In this document: in pieces, positions 9,025-17,700 of the stretch
How the letters are laid out: every line of letters starts with the position of its first letter
How positions within the stretch are numbered: position 1 is the stretch's first letter
Assembly: GCA_963847595.1 (NCBI GenBank)
Contig: CAWKAJ010000001.1
Span: 248,001 to 312,000 of the forward strand
From: JACWAE01 sp963847595
GTDB lineage: Bacteria; Chloroflexota; Dehalococcoidia; SZUA-161
Direction of reading: 5' to 3'
DNA: 64,000 nt
The notes under the pieces: generated by a model
Told to the model about the DNA's origin: nothing
Database searches by the model: none
What the model saw: only the letters and a program-made list of their open reading frames with translations
Translations under genes and position numbers: made by a program

Positions 9025-9175
9025 CGAAGACCCAGGTATACCCTACGCCCTGGCCCTTTATAACGTGAACCCCCGTGGCTTTGAACGACACATAGATGCG
9101 GTCCTCGGTTCGCAGGTTCATTTCCTCCGCCAAGAGTCTAGCATAGACGATAGCCCGGTTACCAGCTTCTAACGT
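9017..9175 (-). pseudogene. In-frame second TOBE-like half-domain after the wtpC stop codon
   Basis: Reading through the TGA of the ATPase gene in the same frame gives 52 more codons before TAA. This stretch reads AGNRAIVYARLLAEEMNL, then RTEDRIYVSFKATGVHVI. It parallels the end of the ATPase itself (MELRRGSKVYVTFKASAVNVF), which is the C-terminal TOBE half-domain that binds oxyanions in molybdate/tungstate ATPases. It has no start codon of its own. It may be a decayed duplication, or the end of an originally longer protein cut short by the TGA. The last bases overlap the GYD gene end on the other strand. Confidence 0.6.
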
Positions 9176-10222
9176 TCAAAACACATTCACCGCAGAGGCC
9201 TTGAAGGTCACATAAACCTTGCTACCCCTTCTCAATTCCATCTCTTCAAAAGAACGCCTCGTGATTAAACAAACAAAGTCAGGCGGAACGTTGACAGTGA
9301 GACAGACAGTCGAACCTTTACTGACCACATCTGTAATCGTGCCCATAAATGAATTTCGAGCGCTGGAAATGAACGGTTGAGTGGAGATGAGAATATCCTC
9401 CGGGCGAACGGAAGCGTGGCGATGCCCCCGCAGACTGGTTACCGCTTGAATCGAGGTCCCTCCGATATCGACGATTGCACCTTCGTCGTCGCCGTCTAGG
9501 ACCTCACCGGCAAAGATATTTCGTGTCATAGCAAATCGAGCCACGAACTCCGATTTCGGCTGACAGAATATCTCCTCGCCTGTTCCCACTTGCATTATGC
9601 ACCCGTTACCCAGCACAGCGATCCGCTCTCCTAGAGAGACAGCTTCCTCAAAGTCATGCGTTACATGGATAATAGTCTGATTCAGTTTGTTCCGTATCTC
9701 TCGAAGCTCTTGCTGCACTTTCTCCCTGGTCTCCGGGTCAAGCGCACTCAGAGGCTCATCGAGCAGCAAAACCTTCGGCTTTATCGCCAGCGCTCGAGCC
9801 AGAGCCACCTTCTGCTTCTCCCCGCCGCTCAAGGTGTCGATCTTTCGCTTAAGCAGAGATGACAAGCCCAGGAGCTCTATCGTCCAACCCGCTTCAGCCT
9901 CAGCCTCCTTCCTTGATCTCCCTCGCTGCCTCAGCCCGAAGGCAATATTCTTGATTACCGAGAGATGGGGAAATAATACATAGTCTTGATATACTATGCC
10001 TATTCCCCTCTTCTCCGGCTCCGTTTTCGTCACTTCTAGCCCGTTCAGCAGTATCATACCGCTCTTAACAGAATGAAGTCCGGCGATGGTTTCCAGCAGA
10101 ACTGTCTTGCCTGAGCCTGTTGGGCCCAAAACGATGAAATACTCCCCATCTCGTATATTAAGCGTTAAATCACGAAGATGGAACCCACCCAGGTCTATGC
10201 AAAGACTCTTTAGCTCGATCAA
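9176..10222 (-). CDS. wtpC: Tungstate/molybdate ABC transporter ATPase (WtpC/ModC-like)
   Basis: The chosen start is TTG at 10222, whose last two bases overlap the TGA of the permease gene (TTGA), giving 348 residues starting IELKSLCIDLGGF; the longer frame to 10333 lies inside the permease gene. Visible motifs are Walker A GPTGSGKT, Q-loop VYQDYVLF, signature LSGGEKQKVALARAL, Walker B VLLLDEP and switch VTHDFEEA. The C-terminal 100 residues are a TOBE oxyanion-binding region ending FKASAVNVF. It supplies energy for import of tungstate or molybdate and is the last gene of the wtpABC set. A second TOBE-like segment follows in frame after the stop. Confidence 0.9.
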   Translation of the reverse strand: MIELKSLCIDLGGFHLRDLTLNIRDGEYFIVLGPTGSGKTVLLETIAGLHSVKSGMILLNGLEVTKTEPEKRGIGIVYQDYVLFPHLSVIKNIAFGLRQRGRSRKEAEAEAGWTIELLGLSSLLKRKIDTLSGGEKQKVALARALAIKPKVLLLDEPLSALDPETREKVQQELREIRNKLNQTIIHVTHDFEEAVSLGERIAVLGNGCIMQVGTGEEIFCQPKSEFVARFAMTRNIFAGEVLDGDDEGAIVDIGGTSIQAVTSLRGHRHASVRPEDILISTQPFISSARNSFMGTITDVVSKGSTVCLTVNVPPDFVCLITRRSFEEMELRRGSKVYVTFKASAVNVF

Positions 10223-11010
10223 GACTTTTCGCCTCGCTGGGCAATATACCGCAGGGCGACAAATACGACGAGACAGAGCAAAATGAGCAATGCAGCGAAC
10301 GGTAAGGCATACTTGACCCCCCACTCCACCCACAGGTCATAGAGTAATACAGGGGCCACCTTGGGATTGTAGGTGAGAATGAGCACCGCACCGAATTCGC
10401 TCACACCCCGTGCCCACATCATCACACTGCCCGATAGGATGCTCCTCCAGACCAGAGGCAAAGAGACGCCGAAAAAAGCCTTTCTAGGCGAAGCCCCCAG
10501 GGTTCGTGCCACCTTTTCCAGCCGTGGGTCTACACCCTTGAAGCCCTCTTTCACAGAATCCACAAGAAAGGGCACACTCACAAACATCATGGCGATTATT
10601 ATTCCTGCAACCGTCCCTACAAAATCAATGCCCACAGCATGAAAGGCCCTGCCTGCGAAGAAGTTCTTGCCGAAAACGAACAGCAGAGCGATGCCCGCCG
10701 CAGTATGGGGTACTACAATCGGGACATCTATGATTCCCTCAATGATTTTCTTGCCTGGGAAATTGTGGCGCGCCAGAATGTAAGCCAGGGGGATTCCCAA
10801 AATAAGCCCTACGGCTGTGGAGATTAACGCCGTATAGACTGTCAGCCAGATGGACTCCCTCACCTGCCTGGCTATATCAGGGTCTTGGAAGAGGACGCTG
10901 GGGTTAGACGTAAGGACCGTCTTGAGCAAGGGCACCACAATGAATAGCAGCAGCACAAGCCCGAGCAGGATAAATATCAGAGTAAATCTGTCTTTGAAGA
11001 TCCGTAACAC
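10219..11010 (-). CDS. wtpB: Tungstate/molybdate ABC transporter permease (WtpB/ModB-like)
   Basis: The 263-residue integral membrane protein has a GTG start preceded by AAGAGGCG. It shows about six hydrophobic segments and the ABC permease EAA loop (ARTLGASPRKAFFGVSLPL). The block IVVPHTAAGIALLFVFG and ARGVSEFGAVLILTYNPKVAP are characteristic of the molybdate/tungstate permease subfamily. It sits between the binding protein (58 bp upstream) and the ATPase (4-nt overlap), and would form the membrane channel of the complex. Confidence 0.93.
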   Translation of the reverse strand: MLRIFKDRFTLIFILLGLVLLLFIVVPLLKTVLTSNPSVLFQDPDIARQVRESIWLTVYTALISTAVGLILGIPLAYILARHNFPGKKIIEGIIDVPIVVPHTAAGIALLFVFGKNFFAGRAFHAVGIDFVGTVAGIIIAMMFVSVPFLVDSVKEGFKGVDPRLEKVARTLGASPRKAFFGVSLPLVWRSILSGSVMMWARGVSEFGAVLILTYNPKVAPVLLYDLWVEWGVKYALPFAALLILLCLVVFVALRYIAQRGEKS

Positions 11011-11067
11011 AGTTAAATCGCCTCTTAATGCCGGCCTCGGCTTGAGTTTAGCCCCTGGTTGATAGAC

Positions 11068-12129
11068 TTATTCTACAAGCAGTCTCAGGTCTGAAGGCAG
11101 TCTACTTGGCTCATCAGCCGACGGCGGAACGATCATCGGCTGTTTGCAATCCTGAAATATCTTTTGTCCGGTATCACTAAAAATGAACTTTATAAAATCC
11201 ACTGCCAGGTCAGGATGAGGCGCGTTATTAGGTATTGTTATGCCGTACGAAATCGGCTGGCATTCAAACACAGGGGTCACCGAAGCGAAGCGCTGAAATT
11301 CTATCTCGACGCTAAGCCCCGAGGTCAGTTTCGTATAAGCATCGGAGGACAAATCTATCTCAGGCGGCAACTGGATGAATCGCAAGCCCTGCTGCTCGGC
11401 AACGCTCTGATACATGAAGGCGTAATCTATATCCCCCGACTCAACAGTAGCGATTAGCGCTATCTCTGAACCCTGGACGTCCGCCTTCAAAGGCTCGATT
11501 ATCTCAGGTATTTTAATGGTATACGTGCCATTGCCTTCACTGACTGTGAGCGGCGGTGAGAAACTTCCCAGTACGTTTTCAAAGATAGACTCATTGCCAT
11601 AGTACAGCCCGGCAAGCTCACAGGTCATAAGAGCCCTGTACCCGCTTGAATCAAGCCGCGGGTCAGCTATGCCGACATTGACATCAGGCATCGATAGGAT
11701 CTTGTACCAGTTCGTGCTATCGATTTGGTCAGCGTATTTGCTCTGTGAAGTGTAAGCAATGACCATATGATTGGTAGCAAAAGTCATGTACCAGTCAGCG
11801 TAGTTTTCGGAAGTGCCTGGAATCTGAAGATTGTACATCATCATGGGTATCAGCGAACAGTCGGCTACAGCCAGCACATCGGCTTCAGTGCCCAGCTCAG
11901 TTACCTGTCTGATAACCTGGATGCTGCCATGACCCTCTATCTCTACATCAACGCCCGGGTGTTCAGCCTCAAAAGCCTTGGCCAGCTCCTGGAAAGGCAC
12001 CATCAGGCTATCGGCATTGATTACCCTTAACTCAGTCCCCTTCTGTCCCTGGGGGATACAGGCAGTCAAAGAGAAAATCGCGGTCAGTGTCACTATCAGA
12101 GTGAGCACATGTTCTAATTTTGCGTTCAT
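11068..12129 (-). CDS. wtpA: Tungstate/molybdate-binding lipoprotein (WtpA-like)
   Basis: The 353-residue product has a lipoprotein signal peptide with lipobox LTAC at about residues 21-24, so it is anchored outside the membrane. The mature part begins with VINADSLMVPFQELAKAF and EGHGSIQVIRQVTELG, the strongly conserved start of WtpA, the high-affinity tungstate/molybdate binding protein known from archaea, and differs from E. coli ModA. VADCSLIPMMMYN and NHMVIAYTSQSKYAD are further WtpA-type blocks. It lies 17 bp after the small sulfite-oxidase-fold gene, so metal capture and that exported protein are probably made together. Whether W or Mo is preferred cannot be read from sequence. Confidence 0.92.
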   Translation of the reverse strand: MNAKLEHVLTLIVTLTAIFSLTACIPQGQKGTELRVINADSLMVPFQELAKAFEAEHPGVDVEIEGHGSIQVIRQVTELGTEADVLAVADCSLIPMMMYNLQIPGTSENYADWYMTFATNHMVIAYTSQSKYADQIDSTNWYKILSMPDVNVGIADPRLDSSGYRALMTCELAGLYYGNESIFENVLGSFSPPLTVSEGNGTYTIKIPEIIEPLKADVQGSEIALIATVESGDIDYAFMYQSVAEQQGLRFIQLPPEIDLSSDAYTKLTSGLSVEIEFQRFASVTPVFECQPISYGITIPNNAPHPDLAVDFIKFIFSDTGQKIFQDCKQPMIVPPSADEPSRLPSDLRLLVE

Positions 12130-12146
12130 GAAGTTACCATTATGGT

Positions 12147-12740
12147 CTACGAGGCCCCGGTCTCATCGATGTTTATGACTTCGATCTTATTTACCCACTT
12201 AACCCAGAAATGCCCTTCAACCAGTAGCTTATCCGTGCCCGCTGTAGCGATACGCAGTGGTTTTCCATCATCATGGGACAATGGTTTCCCATCCTCCCTG
12301 TACATCAAGATCAATTTCAACTCGCCATGCGGGGTGGGCTTCATAGTCTGGGGGTCATAGGTATCGAATTTGCCGGAAATCTGGTCATAGTCGAATACCA
12401 TGGAGTACCCATCTACACCAGACACAAGCACAGCTTGCGAAGGATTTACACCCCCGACCTGTTCGCAAAGGCTCTCCAAAGGAACGCCCTTAACCTTGAA
12501 TGGCCCGCTCACTACACCGGCCGTCGAGAAAAACCCGCCCCATCCTTCGTAGGATGGCATCGCCTTGATTTCATCGTAACTCAATGTCTTCTGTTCCCCT
12601 CCGGCCCCAACCAGAGTCACATTCCATTCAACCCTATCCTGATTATTCTCTCGCTCCACGGCATATACGGCCACCGCCCCAACCACGCAAAGTATGCCAA
12701 CTACCACTAAAACGATAGGTATTATTCTGCGCATTTTCAT
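12147..12740 (-). CDS. Membrane-anchored sulfite-oxidase-fold (molybdopterin-binding-like) protein
   Basis: The 197-residue product has an N-terminal membrane or signal segment (about residues 5-27) and a single domain with FKVKGVPLESLCEQVGGVNP, VSGVDGYSMVF and a final FWVKWVNKIEV. These resemble the reduced sulfite-oxidase / Oxidored_molyb fold, where the last strand is typically GKWV..I.V. The Cys and Arg residues that bind the molybdenum cofactor in true sulfite oxidases are not obvious, so it may bind a ligand without catalysis. It is 2 bp after the 605-residue protein with two related domains and 17 bp before wtpA. Confidence 0.7.
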   Translation of the reverse strand: MKMRRIIPIVLVVVGILCVVGAVAVYAVERENNQDRVEWNVTLVGAGGEQKTLSYDEIKAMPSYEGWGGFFSTAGVVSGPFKVKGVPLESLCEQVGGVNPSQAVLVSGVDGYSMVFDYDQISGKFDTYDPQTMKPTPHGELKLILMYREDGKPLSHDDGKPLRIATAGTDKLLVEGHFWVKWVNKIEVINIDETGAS

Positions 12741-12742
12741 CG

Positions 12743-14560
12743 CTAAGCCTTGTTCACAGTCCTGCTCTTTATGAAATACATGACCCCGGCCGTTCCTACC
12801 AACACCAGCCCTACACAGCCCAGGGCGAGGGGAATCACCGGAAAGGCTCCAGTGGACCCCGATGTTGCCTGCGGCGTTGTAACGACTGGTGCAGAAACTG
12901 GTGCCCCAGCCGGATATATCCTTATCTCGCTAACCCATTTGGCCGAAAGGCCATCTGTACTCGGCAGGCCTTCATAGAAATGCTGGTATTTCTCCTCTGG
13001 AAGGCAGGCAAGCATATCTGAATTGCCGAAAACATGCTGCCCATCCACATTCGTGGTTTTGGGGAAGAATACTATCTGCATCGCATCGCTGTATGCATTG
13101 TTAGCAGGATATCCGTATCCTGCGCTGGACTCCGGGTCCTTGGCCTTGTACCAGCACAGCACAATCGGTCCCTGCCTGTCCTGAGGCTCGTAGACATTCT
13201 CATAGGGGAACTCCAGATAGTAACCATCGACAGCCACAAGCATTACCTCATCGCCGGGAGACATACCGCCCACTAAATCACACAGGTCTTTGATATCGGT
13301 ACCTTTCACAGCGCCCTTGTCCTTTAGATTTGTCGTCTCGTTCGGGTCCCACATATCTCCCTGGAACACTGGACCCTGGTGATAGTAATGCGTTACCCCA
13401 TCGCCCTGAACAGGAAGATTCTCCTCCATCCATTCATAGTCCACCGTTCTCGCTGAGAGCACAGTGGTTCCATCTGTGGCGTATTTCACTATATGTACGG
13501 ATGTTGTCGCCCCAACTTGTACGCCCGACTGAGCAGATGAGGTTGTCGGAGCAGCAGTCTGAGTCGACATCGGGGTCTCACTTGTTTTCACTGGTGTTGG
13601 CGTAGGTGTAGGAGTGGGCGTTGGTGTAGGCATCGGTGTTGGCATAGGCGTAGGAGTCGGGGTTGGTGTAGCTGTAGGCGTTGGTATTGATGTGGGTGTC
13701 GGAGTAGGTGTGAATGTCAGGACAGGAGGCAAATAACTACCGCCTCCACCTCCGGGTGGTGCCGTAGACACAGGCGTCGGTGTTGGCGTCGGTGTTGGCG
13801 TGGGTGTGGGTGTCGGCGTTGGCGTAGGCGGAGGAGTGGTGGAGTATATATCCACTTCGCTGATGTACTTGCCCGAAAGCCCATCTACAGAAGGATAGCC
13901 GACAGGGGGATTGCCCTGATAGTAGTAATGCCAGCATGAGGAGGGCAGACACTGCTGCATGTCATAGTCACCAAACACATACAGCCCAGCACCATTCGGC
14001 ACTGTGGGCATGAACGCCAGCCGTATCCCTTCCGCAAAATCCGGCACATATGCCCCATCCGCGTAACTTGTTCCATCCAAGCCTATCCCCTTGGTATACC
14101 AGCAGAGCACTACCGGTCCCTGCGCGTCCACAGGGTTATACACATTGCTGTACGGTAAAGCACCATCAAGTTGCCAGTCATCAGAAGCCTTGACTTGCAC
14201 TGTATCCCCAGGTGACATCCCGCCCACCAGATTGCACAGGTCTTTGAGGTCTGTGCCCATCACAGCTCCCCTGTCTTTCAGGTTCCCCGTCTCATTAGCG
14301 TCCCACATGTCACCGGTGAAGTTGGGCCCTTCCATATAGTAATGGGTTATGCCATCACCATGAACTGGCAATGTCGACTGCATAGTTGTCCAATCGATGG
14401 TCGTCTGGTTCAGTATCGTGGTTCCATCGGAGGCATACTTTATGACGTGTATAGAAGTTGTCGGCTCCGACGCCATCGCCTGATGCGTGGAAAATGCCAG
14501 CGCCATTGGCACCAACAAAGCCAGAATACACAGTGCTATTAATAACACTCGTCTTTTCAC
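12743..14560 (-). CDS. Exported protein with two sulfite-oxidase-fold-like domains and Pro/Thr linkers
   Basis: The 605-residue product starts at GTG with a signal peptide (about residues 1-30). Domain 1 (about 33-240) and domain 2 (about 355-565) are clear repeats. Both share IKYA/VKYA, GD(G)ITHYY or VTHYY, a GPxF..DMWD.NET block, NLKD(R/K)GAV, DLCxLVGGMSPGD, GPVVLCWY / GPIVLCWY and a C-terminal DGLSxK(Y/W)(I/V)SE strand. Between them lies a long PTPTP spacer, a glycine cluster and more PTP units. A C-terminal membrane helix followed by KSRTVNKA suggests a surface protein held by its tail. The domains resemble the Oxidored_molyb fold without an evident cofactor Cys. It shares an operon with the metal transporter. 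Ligand unknown. Confidence 0.72.
   Translation of the reverse strand: MKRRVLLIALCILALLVPMALAFSTHQAMASEPTTSIHVIKYASDGTTILNQTTIDWTTMQSTLPVHGDGITHYYMEGPNFTGDMWDANETGNLKDRGAVMGTDLKDLCNLVGGMSPGDTVQVKASDDWQLDGALPYSNVYNPVDAQGPVVLCWYTKGIGLDGTSYADGAYVPDFAEGIRLAFMPTVPNGAGLYVFGDYDMQQCLPSSCWHYYYQGNPPVGYPSVDGLSGKYISEVDIYSTTPPPTPTPTPTPTPTPTPTPTPVSTAPPGGGGGSYLPPVLTFTPTPTPTSIPTPTATPTPTPTPMPTPMPTPTPTPTPTPTPVKTSETPMSTQTAAPTTSSAQSGVQVGATTSVHIVKYATDGTTVLSARTVDYEWMEENLPVQGDGVTHYYHQGPVFQGDMWDPNETTNLKDKGAVKGTDIKDLCDLVGGMSPGDEVMLVAVDGYYLEFPYENVYEPQDRQGPIVLCWYKAKDPESSAGYGYPANNAYSDAMQIVFFPKTTNVDGQHVFGNSDMLACLPEEKYQHFYEGLPSTDGLSAKWVSEIRIYPAGAPVSAPVVTTPQATSGSTGAFPVIPLALGCVGLVLVGTAGVMYFIKSRTVNKA
13580..13840. repeat. Low-complexity PTP-coding repeat
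   Basis: Two blocks of GTTGGCGTAGGTGTAGG-type hexamer-based repeats (about 13588-13711 and 13775-13835) encode Pro-Thr-Pro linkers of the exported protein. They are simple coding repeats, not CRISPR. A similar block at about 14890-15020 serves the neighbouring gene. Such tracts are prone to length change. Confidence 0.85.
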
Positions 14561-14605
14561 TTCTCTTCACCCAACCGAGGCCTCAAATGTGAATCCCCCA
14601 GCAGA

Positions 14606-14644
14606 AGGGGCTAGCGGGAAACTTGCGCTCCCACTAGCCCCTTT
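14606..14644. terminator. Strong hairpin between the two exported-protein genes
   Basis: A long inverted repeat pairs GGGGCTAGCGGGA with TCCCACTAGCCCC (one G-T wobble), with an 8-9 nt loop. On the plus strand it is followed by TTTCTATT; on the minus strand by TTCTGC only. It sits 160 nt downstream of the stop of the 1180-residue gene and 46 nt upstream of the next start, so it could attenuate read-through or stabilise the message end. Confidence 0.55.
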
Positions 14645-14776
14645 CTATTACTTCATTCCATGGTGCCCAATCCTCATAATCCTTCCCCCTCGTCCCTGGT
14701 TCTCCCGGGAATCAAGACCTAAAAAAGAAACCTATGTCACCTTCATATTTCACATTATAGATTTACCTGATATCGC

Positions 14777-17700
14777 TCATGCTTTTGAACGGCCTCTGAC
14801 TCGGATTAATATGAATGATAATAACGCTCCAGCCAAAAAGCCACCAATTGTCCCGCCTATCAACGGCGCATTGCCTGTAGATGTCGATATAGGCGTTAAT
14901 ACTGGTGTAGCTGTCGGCACAGGTGATGGTGTTGGAACAGGACTAGGTATAGCTGTCGGCACAGGTGTGGGTGTTGGCGTGGGACTAGGTATAGCTGTCA
15001 GCACAGGTGTGGGTGTTGATGTAATCACGGCAAACAGAGTGAAGTGACCTACCGGTACCGTAATGGTATGAGCCACTGGGTCGACTACGCAACTCGCAAG
15101 CACTACCCACTGACCAACAGTAGTATCATAAAAAGCAACAACCATGCTTGTTTCGGAAACTCCGGCAGGAATGCTGGCTGGATTATAGTGTAATGTCATG
15201 GTTATCGGCGGGTTAAAGGTGGCCCCGTTCGGGCCGAAATCATAAGCGACCCCAACAATGTTGGAGCCAGTGGGAGGTGCGGGTGCCGTAGACTGCGGCG
15301 TCACAGTTATTGTGCTCAGAGGCAAACCATCCACAGTCCTGCCCGTAGTACCAGCGGCAATGCTAACAGTGGCGCTGCTGAAGACTGTCATCAAAGTTGC
15401 TGACCCAGCAAATACACCAGTGCTACTGACGATGCTCCCCACGGAGACTGAACCAACGCCAGTAACTGCTGTAGGTGTCGGTGGCACAATCGTCGGGGTG
15501 ATGGCGGGGGCCGGAGGATAGGTATATACCAGCGAGAAGTTGGCCGTGACCGTTTCGTTCCCATTCATAGTCACGGTGGTATTAGCATCGGTGGAGTTAC
15601 CCACGGCTCCTGTCCAGCCAGCAAACTGCCAGCCACTTGCAGCAGTGGCACTGATATTGACCGTCCAATTCGCCGGATAGGCAGAGTTGCCTACCGCGGG
15701 CGTAGTATTGCCATTGCCACTTACTCCCATCGTCAACGTCGGCCAGGAAGTACCAGGAAGCAGTTGTATCTCCGTAACCTGGCTTACCGACTGACTTTTG
15801 GCCGTTAAACCGGCCCCGACAAGCCTGAGCGGGTACTCACTACTGGGCAATGCCGCCCCGTTCTTCAGATTCGCAATAATGTAGTTATTACTGCCAGCCT
15901 CATCCGTAGCGACATCCTGGCTTGCGAAGCTTTTGGAATAATTACCATCTATCACCTTAACGTTGTACCCTGCGGCAGCCAGGGCATCATTGAAAGCGCC
16001 AGCTCCGTGTTCCACTTGATCGTCAACCCAACCGCAGAGCAGCCACAGTGGCATGCCGCTATAGGTATCATTACTGCCCGTAAACAAGGCACTGTCATTC
16101 CAAGTCGCAGCGCCATGGTGAGCTACACCTTCCTCGAAAAAGGCCTCAGTCATGGTATAGTTAAGTCCGCCAATAGCGGTGCCATCCAATTGCAGAGTCC
16201 AGGGCACTTCAGTGGTGATCGGCGAGAAGTTGGCCGTGACCGTTTCGTTCCCATTCATAGTCACGGTGGTATTAGCATTGGTGGAGTTACCCACGGCTCC
16301 TGTCCAGCCAGCAAACTGCCAGCCACTTGCAGCAGTGGCACTGATATTGACCGTCCAATTCCCAGGATAGGCAGAGTTGCCTACCGCGGGCGTAGTATTG
16401 CCACTGCCACTTACTCCCATCGTCAACGTCGGCCAGGAAGTACCAGGAAGCAGTTGTATCTCCGTAACCTGGCTTACCGACTGACTTTTGGCCGTTAAAC
16501 CGGCCCCGACAAGTCTGAGCGGGCCCTCACTACTGGGCAATGCCGCCCCGTTCTTCAGATTCGCAATAATGAAGTTATTACTGGTACTGTTAGCCTCATC
16601 CGTAGCGACTTGCTGGCTTGTGAAAGTCTTGGAATAATTCCCCCCACCTATCACCTTAACGATGTATCCTGCGTTAGCCAGGGCATCATTGAAACCCATT
16701 TCCGTTTGATCGTCAACCCAACCGCAGAGCAGCTGTAGTTGCATGCCGCTGTAGGTATCGTTACTACCAGTAAACAACGCGCTGTCATTCCATTGTACAG
16801 CACCATGACAATCTAAACCCTCCTCGAAATACTGCTGAGTCATGGTATAGTTAAGTCCGCCAATAGCGGTGCCATCCAACTGCAGAGTCCAGGGCACTTC
16901 AGTGGTGATCGGCGAGAAGTTGGCCGTGACCGTTTGGTTGCCATCCATAGTCACGGTGGTATTAGCATTGGTGGAGTTACCCACGGCTCCTGTCCAGCCA
17001 GCAAACTGCCAGCCACTTGCAGCAGTGGCACTGATATTGACCGTCCAATTCGCCGGATAGGCAGAGTTGCCTACCGCGGGCGTAGTATTGCCACTGCCAC
17101 TTACTCCCATCGTCAACGTGGGCCAGGAAGTACCAGGAAGCAGTTGTATCTCCGTAACCTGGCTTACCGACTGACCTTTGGTCGATAAACCGGCCCCGAC
17201 AAGTCTGAGCGGGCCCTCACTACTGGGCAATGCCGCCCCGTTCTTCAGATTCGCAATAATGTAGTTATTGCTGCCATTGCCAGCCTCATCCGTAGCGACA
17301 TCCTGGCTTGTGAAGCTCTTGGAATAATTACCATCTATCACCTTAACGTTGTACCCTGCGGCAGCCAGGGCATCATTGAAAGCGCCAGCTCCGTGTTCCA
17401 CTTGATCGTCAACCCAACCGCAGAGCAGCCACAGTGGCATGCCGCTATAGGTATCGTTACTGCCCGTAAACAAGGCACTGTCATTCCAAGTCGCAGCGCC
17501 ATGGTGAGCTACACCTTCCTCGAAAAAGGCCTCAGTCATAGTATAGCTAACTCCGCCAATAGCGGTGCCATCCAACTGCAGAGTCCATGAGGGCACTGCA
17601 GTGGTGTATATATCTATGTTACTAATCCATTTCGCCGAAAGCCCATCGGTGGAGGGCAGGTAGAGGATGGTGCCGTTACCCAGAGCATCTTGATAGTAAT

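Noticed and set aside
13580..15030. Regular short repeats that resemble a CRISPR array
   Set aside because: Periods of 6 or 12 bases, encoding Pro-Thr linkers in frame; no constant repeat with unique spacers.
15531..17592. Long direct repeats as a possible assembly artefact or mobile element
   Set aside because: Repeats are in frame, differ from each other by small coding changes and have no terminal inverted repeats; kept as protein repeats.
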